From NCBI GenBank assembly GCA_020247005.1, contig JADCJN010000014.1, positions 1 through 55,814 of the forward strand: a stretch of 55,814 bases of DNA. The letters are read 5' to 3'. The position numbers and the translations under genes were made by a program. The notes beneath the pieces are model-generated. The model had not been told where the DNA came from. It did no database searches and saw nothing but the letters and a program-made list of their open reading frames with translations. The DNA is from Silvanigrellales bacterium. Lineage in GTDB: Bacteria; Bdellovibrionota_B; Oligoflexia; Silvanigrellales; Silvanigrellaceae. Below, one piece after another: positions 25,313-32,897 of the stretch (the stretch's first letter is position 1; the number at the start of each line of letters is the position of its first letter).

Positions 25313-26629
25313 ATGCGAATTTCGCGCCTCGTACCTCTCTTCCCAGTCTTTTCGTTTCTGGCTCTGGGGGCGTGCAAGGCAAGAACGTTCAATACGAACC
25401 TTTCGCAGTCGTTAGGCCAAAAGAAGGGGCAAGCCAGCGGGCAGACGTCTGAGAATGGAGCCTCGGTTTTCGACGTCAACGATGTTTCGGTCGCGTTTCC
25501 TTTGAACAAGGACGCCCTGGCGCGTGCCGACTCCTTCCTGCCGCCCGAGTCTTTCCAGAAAATTTTGGAACTCAACCCCACCGATCTTCCCTTGAAAGAC
25601 CTCTCGGCGTGGCGCATCGTCGCATTTCGCTACGACCCCATTGCAACTGCAGACGAGCAAGGGACGCTTTCATGCCAGTTGCGCCTTGTGGCACAACCGG
25701 TGATTCCCTGGGGGAAACGCGCCCGAGGATCGGGTCTTCCAGCCCCGACGGGAGCACCTCCGCCTTTGTGGACGACGGAAGACGCTGCGCTTCAAATCGT
25801 CTTTACTCTCGAAGCGAGTGCCGCGAGGCGCGCTGTCGACGCGCTGGTGGGCTTGCGACAGGTCTCATTGGCTGCGAAAGCTCCCACGCAAGGCGTTCCC
25901 CTCGGCATTCACCCTGGACTCGCGCAAGATGGCGGCAAGGGGCAAACCTGGCAAAAAGCGCTTGCCGTTCTTGAAGTCCTGCGAGGCCGGGTTCCTACTT
26001 TTGTCGGTGTTACCGTGTCGCGAAAAAAGGATTCCCAAACGTTTACTCTTGCGAGTTACACCAAGAGCGCGGGCTCAGGACAACGTCCCACCCTTGCGGA
26101 AGCGCTCCTGCCCGTTGGTGGCAAGAATGCCATCACTCTCGCGAACTTCGCGCCCGGTGCGGCTCTCGGTGCGCGGAAGGGCGATATCAACCCCACGCCG
26201 CTCACGGGCGACACCGTTTATCCTCTCGTCGACTCCGGCCGCGTCGTTCCCAAAAACCCTCCGGAGGTGGTGGAGGCTTTGCAGGCGACTCTGCGCATCG
26301 ACAACCCGAGTTTGTCACCGCGGTCCTCGTTCTTCGATGTGGACTGTGTGAGCTGCCATGTGGCCACACATGTTCGCAACGCGGTGCTGGTGGAACGGAA
26401 AGATGTTGGTCTGGCACCCAATGATCCGCATCGCTTCGTTGCTCCTGAGGGGTTCACAAGCACCCTGCAGGCGACTCTTGCCGAAGATCCTGCGCTGGTG
26501 GGTTCCGTCGTCCGACAATTCGGTTACCACGAACACATCTTCACGTTTACGGAACGGACATTGAATGAATCTTTGGAGGCCGCAGCGGAAATGTCAGAAA
26601 GTGCGGCAAAAGTCGGCCCGAAAAAATGA
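25313..26629 (+). CDS. Lipoprotein with a single CxxCH heme-binding-type motif
   Basis: The 438-residue product starts at ATG 25313, six bases after AAGGAG. It has lipobox ALGAC (Cys21) followed by KAR. The chain has no clear domain until near residue 345, where VDCVSCHVATH gives a CxxCH motif as used for covalent c-type heme. Only one such motif is present, and no other part resembles a standard cytochrome c fold with a distal Met loop, though several Met and His residues follow. It could be a monoheme electron-transfer or sensor lipoprotein, or a zinc-binding coincidence. It is the last gene of the set starting at 23584. Confidence 0.6.
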   Translation: MRISRLVPLFPVFSFLALGACKARTFNTNLSQSLGQKKGQASGQTSENGASVFDVNDVSVAFPLNKDALARADSFLPPESFQKILELNPTDLPLKDLSAWRIVAFRYDPIATADEQGTLSCQLRLVAQPVIPWGKRARGSGLPAPTGAPPPLWTTEDAALQIVFTLEASAARRAVDALVGLRQVSLAAKAPTQGVPLGIHPGLAQDGGKGQTWQKALAVLEVLRGRVPTFVGVTVSRKKDSQTFTLASYTKSAGSGQRPTLAEALLPVGGKNAITLANFAPGAALGARKGDINPTPLTGDTVYPLVDSGRVVPKNPPEVVEALQATLRIDNPSLSPRSSFFDVDCVSCHVATHVRNAVLVERKDVGLAPNDPHRFVAPEGFTSTLQATLAEDPALVGSVVRQFGYHEHIFTFTERTLNESLEAAAEMSESAAKVGPKK

Positions 26630-26637
26630 CTCGGGCC
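26615..26637. terminator. Hairpin between convergent genes
   Basis: GGCCCGA (26615-26621) and TCGGGCC (26631-26637) form a seven-base GC-rich stem with a nine-base loop, across the stop codon of the CxxCH lipoprotein gene and next to the stop of the convergent cdsA gene. There is no strong T tract on either side, so efficient intrinsic termination is uncertain. Confidence 0.4.
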
Positions 26638-26638
26638 T

Positions 26639-27517
26639 TCAGGAAATAAAGAGGAACACGAGGTAAGAAAAGGGCACTCCAAAAAGAAGAGCGTCAATGC
26701 GATCGAGCATGCCGCCATGCCCAGGCAGCAAATTCCCGCTGTCCTTGCAGTTCGCTGCTCGCTTCAATGCGCTTTCCGCCAAGTCGCCAATTTGACCCGC
26801 TAGGCCCGCCAGTGTCGCAAAGACCGCCGCGGTGCCCCAGTGAAAGGGCAGGTGGAAATAGAGACAAAGAAACACACCCGTCAGACACGAGAACAAAAGC
26901 CCGCCTGCCGCGCCTTCCAGGGTTTTTTTCGGTGACACCTTCGGAATGAGGGGTGTGCGCCCAAACAAGCGACCCGCAAAATATCCGCCTGTGTCGCCCA
27001 TCAGCACGACAGCGAGGCTAAAGTACAGCGCGATGCCTCGGGGTGCATCGGGAATGGAAATTTGGGAAAGCTTGAACATGGTGAGGCCGGGAATCGCGAT
27101 GTAGGCCACACCGGCAAGCCCGTTCATGAGTTTGTGAGTGGCGAACTCCAGGTCAATTTCACGTCGGTAAAAAAACGCCGACCCGAGAATCATGCAAAAG
27201 GCCATCCAGGCAAAGACAAGCCCTAACGCCCTCGCATCGTTCGCGCCAAAATGAAGCTCGCCCGCGTAGTAAACAGGCAGTGACAGGGCGTAAAGCAAGC
27301 CAATGCCAAAGTGCTCCTTTCGGAAGGGCGGACGAGGAAATTGGGTGTGTCCGAACCCGTCGATGACGTGCCAGCGGAGTGCAATGAATTCCGTGCCGGC
27401 GAGCATCATGCAGACGCCCAAAAACGCCATGGCCATGAGCGACGATTCAGCAAAAGAGATGCTGTAAAAGAGCACCACAACGAGAGCCGCCGCCGTCAGG
27501 ACGCGAGTAAAGAGCAT
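26639..27517 (-). CDS. cdsA: Phosphatidate cytidylyltransferase
   Basis: The 292-residue integral membrane protein makes CDP-diacylglycerol from CTP and phosphatidic acid, the branch point of phospholipid synthesis. The CdsA signature is complete near residues 250-282: SALKRAANCKD, then PGHGGMLDRID with the catalytic acidic residues. An upstream GDTGGYFAGRLFGR and PKKTLEG segment is also family-typical. About eight membrane helices can be seen. Only the C-terminal signature is short of variation; the N-terminal half is less conserved as usual. It is a single gene on this strand, convergent with the lipoprotein set. Confidence 0.9.
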   Translation of the reverse strand: MLFTRVLTAAALVVVLFYSISFAESSLMAMAFLGVCMMLAGTEFIALRWHVIDGFGHTQFPRPPFRKEHFGIGLLYALSLPVYYAGELHFGANDARALGLVFAWMAFCMILGSAFFYRREIDLEFATHKLMNGLAGVAYIAIPGLTMFKLSQISIPDAPRGIALYFSLAVVLMGDTGGYFAGRLFGRTPLIPKVSPKKTLEGAAGGLLFSCLTGVFLCLYFHLPFHWGTAAVFATLAGLAGQIGDLAESALKRAANCKDSGNLLPGHGGMLDRIDALLFGVPFSYLVFLFIS

Positions 27518-27711
27518 AGGGCCCCTGGAGTGTTCGCAGAGAGGTTGGAAGGCAGCGAAACTCTAGCCGCGAATGCTCTTTTTGGAAAGCACTCGGCACC
27601 TCTGCTCTTCTCTGCCTCCGGTGAGGCGCCAAAAAGGGGAAGCGCTTCCTGCTCGCAGACGCACGCGTGGCCGGATATCCTTTAAAGACTTCAAGAAGGA
27701 GTTCGAGGGCG

Positions 27712-28350
27712 ATGACAAACCACGACGACGGAAAAAAGTCACGAGGACAGCCCAAGACGGGGCAAAAGGCATCCACGGGAGCACGAGGGAAGGTGAGTGA
27801 GCTCGCACGTCACATCCAAGACCTCGGCCGTGAGGTCGAGCACCTCAAAAAAGCCGCCAGGCGCGAAGTGGAAGACCTTTGGGCCGTGCACCATTCGGAC
27901 CTCTATCCGCGGTTCCTTCGCTGGCAGGACGCTTTGGGTGTGGAAAATTTTGCCGTCTATACCCTTGCGGGAAAGGAACTGCGGCCGGAGCCCCTGCTGT
28001 CGTCTTCGAATGCACCTGGCATTCAAGAGACCGTGACACTCCACAAAGACCTTTCCAAACTGTCTACATGGTGGGGAGGGAGTGTTGCGGACCTGGTTTC
28101 GTTCGCCCTCGCAAGTCGCGACTGCCAGGTTGACTTTCGCAGCGGCATTTTCTGTGTGCCCATTGCCTTCTACGAGAATCCCCGCGGCCTCATTTTGGCC
28201 CGTGCAAAGGCACTCACGCCCGCAAGCTATGGCGCCATTGTCCAGCAGAGCAGCGCACTTCTTTCCCACGTGCGTGAAGTTGCTCTGGAAGGCCAGGCCG
28301 AAACGATGGGGCCAATGCGTTCGGGTCGTCAAACACGCTCCGCGTCGTAA
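27712..28350 (+). CDS. Coiled-coil protein with a possible GAF-like sensor domain
   Basis: The 212-residue product starts at ATG 27712, ten bases after AAGGAG; a weaker GTG lies 45 bases upstream. The first 30 residues are Lys/Gly/Thr-rich and disordered-looking. Residues 35-60 form a short coiled coil (ARHIQDLGREVEHLKKAARR). Residues 75-200 have a beta-alpha pattern that could be a GAF-like fold (ENFAVYTLAGKEL, FRSGIFCVPIAFYENPRGLI), but I cannot confirm the family. It has no signal peptide. It lies 13 bases upstream of a subtilase gene, so the two likely act together. Confidence 0.5.
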   Translation: MTNHDDGKKSRGQPKTGQKASTGARGKVSELARHIQDLGREVEHLKKAARREVEDLWAVHHSDLYPRFLRWQDALGVENFAVYTLAGKELRPEPLLSSSNAPGIQETVTLHKDLSKLSTWWGGSVADLVSFALASRDCQVDFRSGIFCVPIAFYENPRGLILARAKALTPASYGAIVQQSSALLSHVREVALEGQAETMGPMRSGRQTRSAS

Positions 28351-28363
28351 GGAGACTGCTGAA

Positions 28364-29140
28364 ATGAAAACGACCCTCCCGGGACTTTCGCTCTGCACCG
28401 GACAGGGCGTGCGCGTGGCTGTGCTCGACAGTGGAGTGAATCCGTCCGTCTCGGCTCTGCGGGGGCGTGCCTTCCATGTGTTCGAGTGCGCGTCCACGCC
28501 AGAAGGCCTCGCCGTGCGAAAACTTCCTCCCGGCCTTGCGAGCGATCGCAATGGTCATGGAACCATTGTCCAGTCGTGCGTCTTCTCTGTTGCAGCGGAA
28601 GCATCGGTCGATCATTTTCGCCTTCTCGACGAAAACAACCAATGCGACAGCACTCTCCTTTGTTACGTTCTCGATCACGTCGTAGAGCAGGGTTATAAAG
28701 TCATCAACCTTTCGCTGGGCACTCGCAGCGAAGACGCCGTCCCTTGGCTTGTATCCATCATGAAGCGCGCCTACGAGCGCGATGTTGTGATTGTTGCGTC
28801 GGCCAGCAACGTGGGCAATGCGCTCTACCCTGCTCGGTTCACTTACTGTATTTCCGTTGAAGCTGCTTCCTTGGGCGGTCCCCTGGGGTTGCGTTACCTT
28901 CCTTCCAGCGTCATTGAATTTGCTGGCCACGGCGTGGAAGTGTCGGTGCCCTGGGACGTCGATGGTCAAGGACAGCCCAAAGTGGTGACGGGGTCGAGCT
29001 ACGCGGCCGCGCACGTGAGTGGCCTTTGTGCCCGAGTGCTCGAGCACAATCCTGTCGCCACTCCACTCGATGTGAAACTCTTCTTGCGTGAGTACGCAAG
29101 GAGTCTAGACACTCTTTCCCGTCAAAAAGAGGTATCCTGA
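28364..29140 (+). CDS. S8 (subtilase) family peptidase without signal peptide
   Basis: The 258-residue product is a compact subtilisin-like domain. Catalytic residues are Asp22 (VAVLDSGVN), His65 (DRNGHGTIV), oxyanion Asn149 (ASASNVGN) and Ser212 (VTGSSYAAAHVSG). The usual Pro two positions after the Ser-x-Ala is Ala here. There is no signal peptide and no propeptide, so it begins directly with the catalytic domain and should stay in the cytoplasm unless exported by another route. ATG 28364 follows AAGGAG at nine bases. The stop overlaps the proposed start of the next lipoprotein gene. Target and role are unknown. Confidence 0.75.
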   Translation: MKTTLPGLSLCTGQGVRVAVLDSGVNPSVSALRGRAFHVFECASTPEGLAVRKLPPGLASDRNGHGTIVQSCVFSVAAEASVDHFRLLDENNQCDSTLLCYVLDHVVEQGYKVINLSLGTRSEDAVPWLVSIMKRAYERDVVIVASASNVGNALYPARFTYCISVEAASLGGPLGLRYLPSSVIEFAGHGVEVSVPWDVDGQGQPKVVTGSSYAAAHVSGLCARVLEHNPVATPLDVKLFLREYARSLDTLSRQKEVS

Positions 29141-30372
29141 AAAGACAAGAACCCATTATTACTCTTATTTTTCTATTCTGCAGCGGCAGCGCTCTCTCCG
29201 TTTCCTGCAAAAAACGAGCGTTCAATGAGACTTCGCAGGGGGCATCGGCGCTCACCGCGAACAGCCCGCGCTTTATCGTAGAGTCGGTTTACAACAAACG
29301 AAACGTGGTGAAAAAAGTCGACGAGCAGTTCCGAGTGGATCCGGACGCCGAGGCCAATGGCAAAATTCTTGTCCACTACAATTCGGCCCAAGACCGTGCA
29401 AAGAAGAAAAATGGCTTCATCTATGAACCCAGGCTTTTGGATGCCAAACTCAGTCGACTGAAGAGAACCTCAACGCCACAAAGCGTTCCCAGTGCGCTCG
29501 CCGTAGCGCAAGAAAAAGCACTTGTTGCGCTCTCCCGCCCACGAGACGCCATTGAGGCGCGAACAGGCCGATTTGTTGTCGAGAGAGGAGAAGACGAAGA
29601 GGCTCAACTCACGGCCGCCTGCGTGAACTTCACTATGGCGGAAAAATGTGAGCGGAATTCCTATGGCCGCCAAACAAATCCGTCGGAAAATGTGCGCGAA
29701 ATGCTGTCTGAAACGCGTCCCTATCTCGCGGAGCTGGCCAAAGAAAAATTGGGAGGTGGTGTGAAATTTTCGGGGGTCAGCGAGGCCTTCGCTACCCAGT
29801 CCAATGCGTTTCCCTACGTGGCTTGGCTCGACGAAGTTTTGGAATTCACCCTTGTGCAAGGGCAGCGAAATTTGGTGGTGGTGGCACGCATCAATGCTGC
29901 CGTGGTGGAAAAGTGGAAGGTGAATTTCATCACAAAAGTGGCGGATGCCGAAAAAGGTGGATTCGGAAAACTCACCGCGGTTGTTTTCCCAGACGGACGC
30001 ATTGCTGTGGGTTCTCATCGCATCTTGCAACAAAAGGCCATGGGAAATGTCGTAGGGCTTGCCGGACCAACGCGCGTTCTTTCCGCCGCTTGCGCCGAGC
30101 TTGTGCCGAAACAAGGAGAAGCCTGTCTGCCCCTGGCTGAACAGCCCGTGCTCGCGGCGTTTGAAATCAGCCACGACCCGCAGACAGGGGTGATTACCGA
30201 CATCCGTGATGCGTATTCAGCCCGTGAAGCGGGCGGAGCGCAGCAGGCTTGGGTTCGTGACTGGAGTCTTCCTCTCGATGCGGCTCTTTTGGCCCACGGA
30301 CTCGCTTTGCACAATGAAATTCGCAAACCCTTTCCCGAAAATCCTGTTCCGTTAGACTGCAACGCAATGTAG
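29137..30372 (+). CDS. Lipoprotein of unknown function, probably with a non-standard start codon
   Basis: The first ATG, GTG or TTG in this frame is GTG 29305, which would give a protein without any signal. The frame stays open back to a stop at 29089. Between 29137 and 29220 it encodes a basic start, a hydrophobic core (EPIITLIFLFCSGSALSVSC) and KKR after the Cys, a good type II signal peptide. CTG 29137 overlaps the subtilase stop as CTGA and follows GAGG at four bases; ATC 29134 is a second option. From CTG the product has 411 residues. The mature part is helical then mixed, with no family I recognise, and contains a Cys pair near the middle (AACVNFTMAEKC). Confidence 0.55.
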   Translation: MKRQEPIITLIFLFCSGSALSVSCKKRAFNETSQGASALTANSPRFIVESVYNKRNVVKKVDEQFRVDPDAEANGKILVHYNSAQDRAKKKNGFIYEPRLLDAKLSRLKRTSTPQSVPSALAVAQEKALVALSRPRDAIEARTGRFVVERGEDEEAQLTAACVNFTMAEKCERNSYGRQTNPSENVREMLSETRPYLAELAKEKLGGGVKFSGVSEAFATQSNAFPYVAWLDEVLEFTLVQGQRNLVVVARINAAVVEKWKVNFITKVADAEKGGFGKLTAVVFPDGRIAVGSHRILQQKAMGNVVGLAGPTRVLSAACAELVPKQGEACLPLAEQPVLAAFEISHDPQTGVITDIRDAYSAREAGGAQQAWVRDWSLPLDAALLAHGLALHNEIRKPFPENPVPLDCNAM

Positions 30373-30519
30373 CGCGCTGTTTCCGTTTGCGTCTTTGCAT
30401 CATCGGTCTGTGTCGCGACAACGAATTGCTGTAGACTCCTCAAAAGCCACATTTCGCGAGTTCGCTCGGTTCGGGGATCCACTCGCAAACGTTGTTCCAA
30501 CATATACTGTGAGGGTCCG

Positions 30520-30888
30520 ATGATCTGCCTTCTTGTTGAAGATGACAGCGACCTCAGACGAACCCTGACCGACGCATTGCTGAGAAAGGCTTGGAAAGTC
30601 CATGCGGTTTCGAAGGTCGAAGACGCGTCGCGGTTGCTGTGTTCTACGGACTTTGACGTCATCGTCACAGACGTCAGACTGGGAGAGGAGAGTGGAATAG
30701 ATGTCGTTTCCATTGCCCGAGTCTCAAACTGTCGTCCAGTCATCATTATCATGACTGGAAATTGCGACATGATGCCCGAAGAGTGCTACGCCTTAGGCGC
30801 TCATGGCTTTCTCGTGAAACCGTTTCAAATAACGGAACTTATCACGATCGCTCAGTCGCTCGTGAGTCTTCGAATGGGAGGAAGTTAA
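30520..30888 (+). CDS. Single-domain response regulator (CheY-like receiver)
   Basis: The 122-residue product is a receiver domain only. The acidic pair Asp8/Asp9 (LLVEDDSDL), phospho-acceptor Asp51 (IVTDVRLG), Thr79 (IIIMTGN) and Lys100 (FLVKPFQ) are all in place, so it should accept phosphate. No output domain follows. It would act by binding a target protein or as a phosphorelay intermediate. ATG follows GAGGG at six bases, and a TATACT hexamer lies 12-17 bases before the start, so the leader would be very short. It is convergent with the ThDP enzyme gene. The nearest histidine kinase gene is 2 kb away (32898). Confidence 0.85.
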   Translation: MICLLVEDDSDLRRTLTDALLRKAWKVHAVSKVEDASRLLCSTDFDVIVTDVRLGEESGIDVVSIARVSNCRPVIIIMTGNCDMMPEECYALGAHGFLVKPFQITELITIAQSLVSLRMGGS

Positions 30889-30917
30889 GCAAGACTCGCG
30901 CGGCCAACGCAACGAAA

Positions 30918-32717
30918 TCAACGTAACGTGCTGGCGTTTATCGCCGATGACTCGGGAGTCATATCAGTCTGTCTGGGCTTCTGCGTTCTCGAATAGACTT
31001 GCGGCAAGTAGGCGTCGTTCAAGCAGACGTCAACAACAGTGGGACCGGAGACTCCTCGCGCAGAGGCGAGCGCTAGGCCGAGTTCTTTGGTCGAGCTGAC
31101 TTTCGACGATCGCGCTCCACAAGCCATGGCCAGCGCAGCGATGTCGTGATTCTGATACGTGACCACGCGAGACCATCCATAGATTGCCTTGTTTCCTTGT
31201 TCAACCATGCCCAGTTTGCCATCGTTGAACACAATCCATACGATGTCGATTCCGTAGTCCGCTGCCGTTGAGATGTCTATGCCGTTCATGAAGAACGTGC
31301 CATCTCCCACAAAGCATACGACCTGACGACCAGGGCTTGCCACAGAATGACCGAGAGAGGAAAGGATGCCGCTGCCCATGCTGGCAAGATTGATGTCGAT
31401 GTGAAAGTCCTGCGCGGGTTTGAGCTGGAGATAGTGACACGCCCAGATGGCGGCATTCCCCGAATCGGCAACGAACAAAGCGTCGTCATCGGCCCAGGCG
31501 GCGACTGCCGCGATGATGTCCATGGGAGCAACCGCGTCGTCGACGTCGCGATCGCGAGTGACGTCGAGAGAGAGCGGATGTTCCTGCTCGAATCGTGCTG
31601 CGGTTTCGTCCCAGGGGAAGTGCTGCGGAAAGGGGGATTTGCCGTTTCCAAGGAGGGAAGTCGCACCCGTGCGCCGGGTTGGGAGAACCGACTCCCCGCG
31701 AACAAGGCGCACCAAAAAGGCTTCCGCGAATTCAGAGGCATCCGCTTCGAAATTACGGTGCACGAAGGGGGCTTTGTCGAACTCGCGCGGGTCGATGTCA
31801 ATGCGCAGAATGTTTTTGCCTTGCAAGCTCAATGGATTGTACCCATCGAGAGTGAATTCACCGAGGGATGTTCCGACCGCAATAACAAGATCGCACGCTT
31901 CCGCAAGGTAGCGCGAGGAGCGGACGGAGCCTCCCGTGCCGACGATCCCAAAGTAACTGCCATCGGCGGGGCAGACGATCCCTTTGCCTTGAAGAGACGT
32001 CGCGACAGGGATCCCTGACAGCTCGGCAATCTTTCGGAACTTCGCACGAGCGGCGTGGCATCCTTTGCCCATGAGCAGGAGAGGCGCCTTGGCGGAATGG
32101 AGTGATTCAATGACTGCGTCGGCAGCCACGATGGCAGCCGCAGGGCTAGGCGCGCCGCACGGAAGCTTCCCAAAGTCCCACACTCCCGGTTCTACCTCCG
32201 CCCGAAGGATGTCGACGGGAATATTGATGTGCACCGGGCCCAAACGCCCGGTCGTCAGCGCCGTCAAGGCAGCTCGAAGCACCTCCTGAAGTTCCCCCGA
32301 TTCCTGGAGCTGAGTATTCAGTTTGGTCATCGTCTCGAAGACGCGCATGACGTCAACCGATCGAGGCCCCCGCCCGGTCAGCTCTTGAAAGGCGCCTCGA
32401 CCGAATTTACGCTTCTCGACCTGCCCCGTGAGAACAAGGATGGGAACGGAATTCATATACGCCCCGACGACGCCCGTGAGGAGATTTGTCGTTCCAGGGC
32501 CGCTCGTTCCCGTGCAAGCACCGAATCGCCCCGTAGCCTGGGCATAGCCATAGGCCATCCAGGATGCGGAACCTTCGTGTTTGGTCAGAATGGGTTTGAG
32601 TCCGGTCACGTTCTCCGTTTCCAGTAACAGCAGCGTATTGGCGTAGCCGGGCACTCCAAAGAGAGTCTCGCACCCGTTGGCAACGAGAAATTCACAAAGG
32701 GAACGGGCAACGTTCAT
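30918..32717 (-). CDS. ThDP-dependent acetolactate synthase-like enzyme
   Basis: The 599-residue product belongs to the thiamine-diphosphate acetolactate synthase/benzoylformate decarboxylase superfamily. Catalytic Glu48 (LTKHEGSASWMA), the TSGPGTTN loop, the central TPP domain with GTGGSVRSS and the cofactor motif GDGTFFMNG (Gly471-Asp472) with its later Asn-Asp are visible. It probably carries out acyloin-type carboligation or 2-oxo-acid decarboxylation. No ilvN/ilvH regulatory subunit or ilvC is near, so it is unlikely to be the branched-chain enzyme. ATG 32717 follows GGAG at eight bases; the frame extends 14 codons upstream without a better site. It is divergent from a DISM histidine kinase gene. 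Confidence 0.8.
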   Translation of the reverse strand: MNVARSLCEFLVANGCETLFGVPGYANTLLLLETENVTGLKPILTKHEGSASWMAYGYAQATGRFGACTGTSGPGTTNLLTGVVGAYMNSVPILVLTGQVEKRKFGRGAFQELTGRGPRSVDVMRVFETMTKLNTQLQESGELQEVLRAALTALTTGRLGPVHINIPVDILRAEVEPGVWDFGKLPCGAPSPAAAIVAADAVIESLHSAKAPLLLMGKGCHAARAKFRKIAELSGIPVATSLQGKGIVCPADGSYFGIVGTGGSVRSSRYLAEACDLVIAVGTSLGEFTLDGYNPLSLQGKNILRIDIDPREFDKAPFVHRNFEADASEFAEAFLVRLVRGESVLPTRRTGATSLLGNGKSPFPQHFPWDETAARFEQEHPLSLDVTRDRDVDDAVAPMDIIAAVAAWADDDALFVADSGNAAIWACHYLQLKPAQDFHIDINLASMGSGILSSLGHSVASPGRQVVCFVGDGTFFMNGIDISTAADYGIDIVWIVFNDGKLGMVEQGNKAIYGWSRVVTYQNHDIAALAMACGARSSKVSSTKELGLALASARGVSGPTVVDVCLNDAYLPQVYSRTQKPRQTDMTPESSAINASTLR

Positions 32718-32897
32718 GCAACAGACTCCGCTGAATTGCAGGCGATTTTGAAATAACAATGCTGAAGTCCAAAAATATCTTGGCTTCTGCGAGTCAAACG
32801 CGAGATGTGAATTTCAGCTCACTTTTTCCGAACTCCGGTCGAATGTCAACGCAGCCGCAGAACTGTTGCTCGTATGGTCTTTGGGTTGGGAGCTCCC

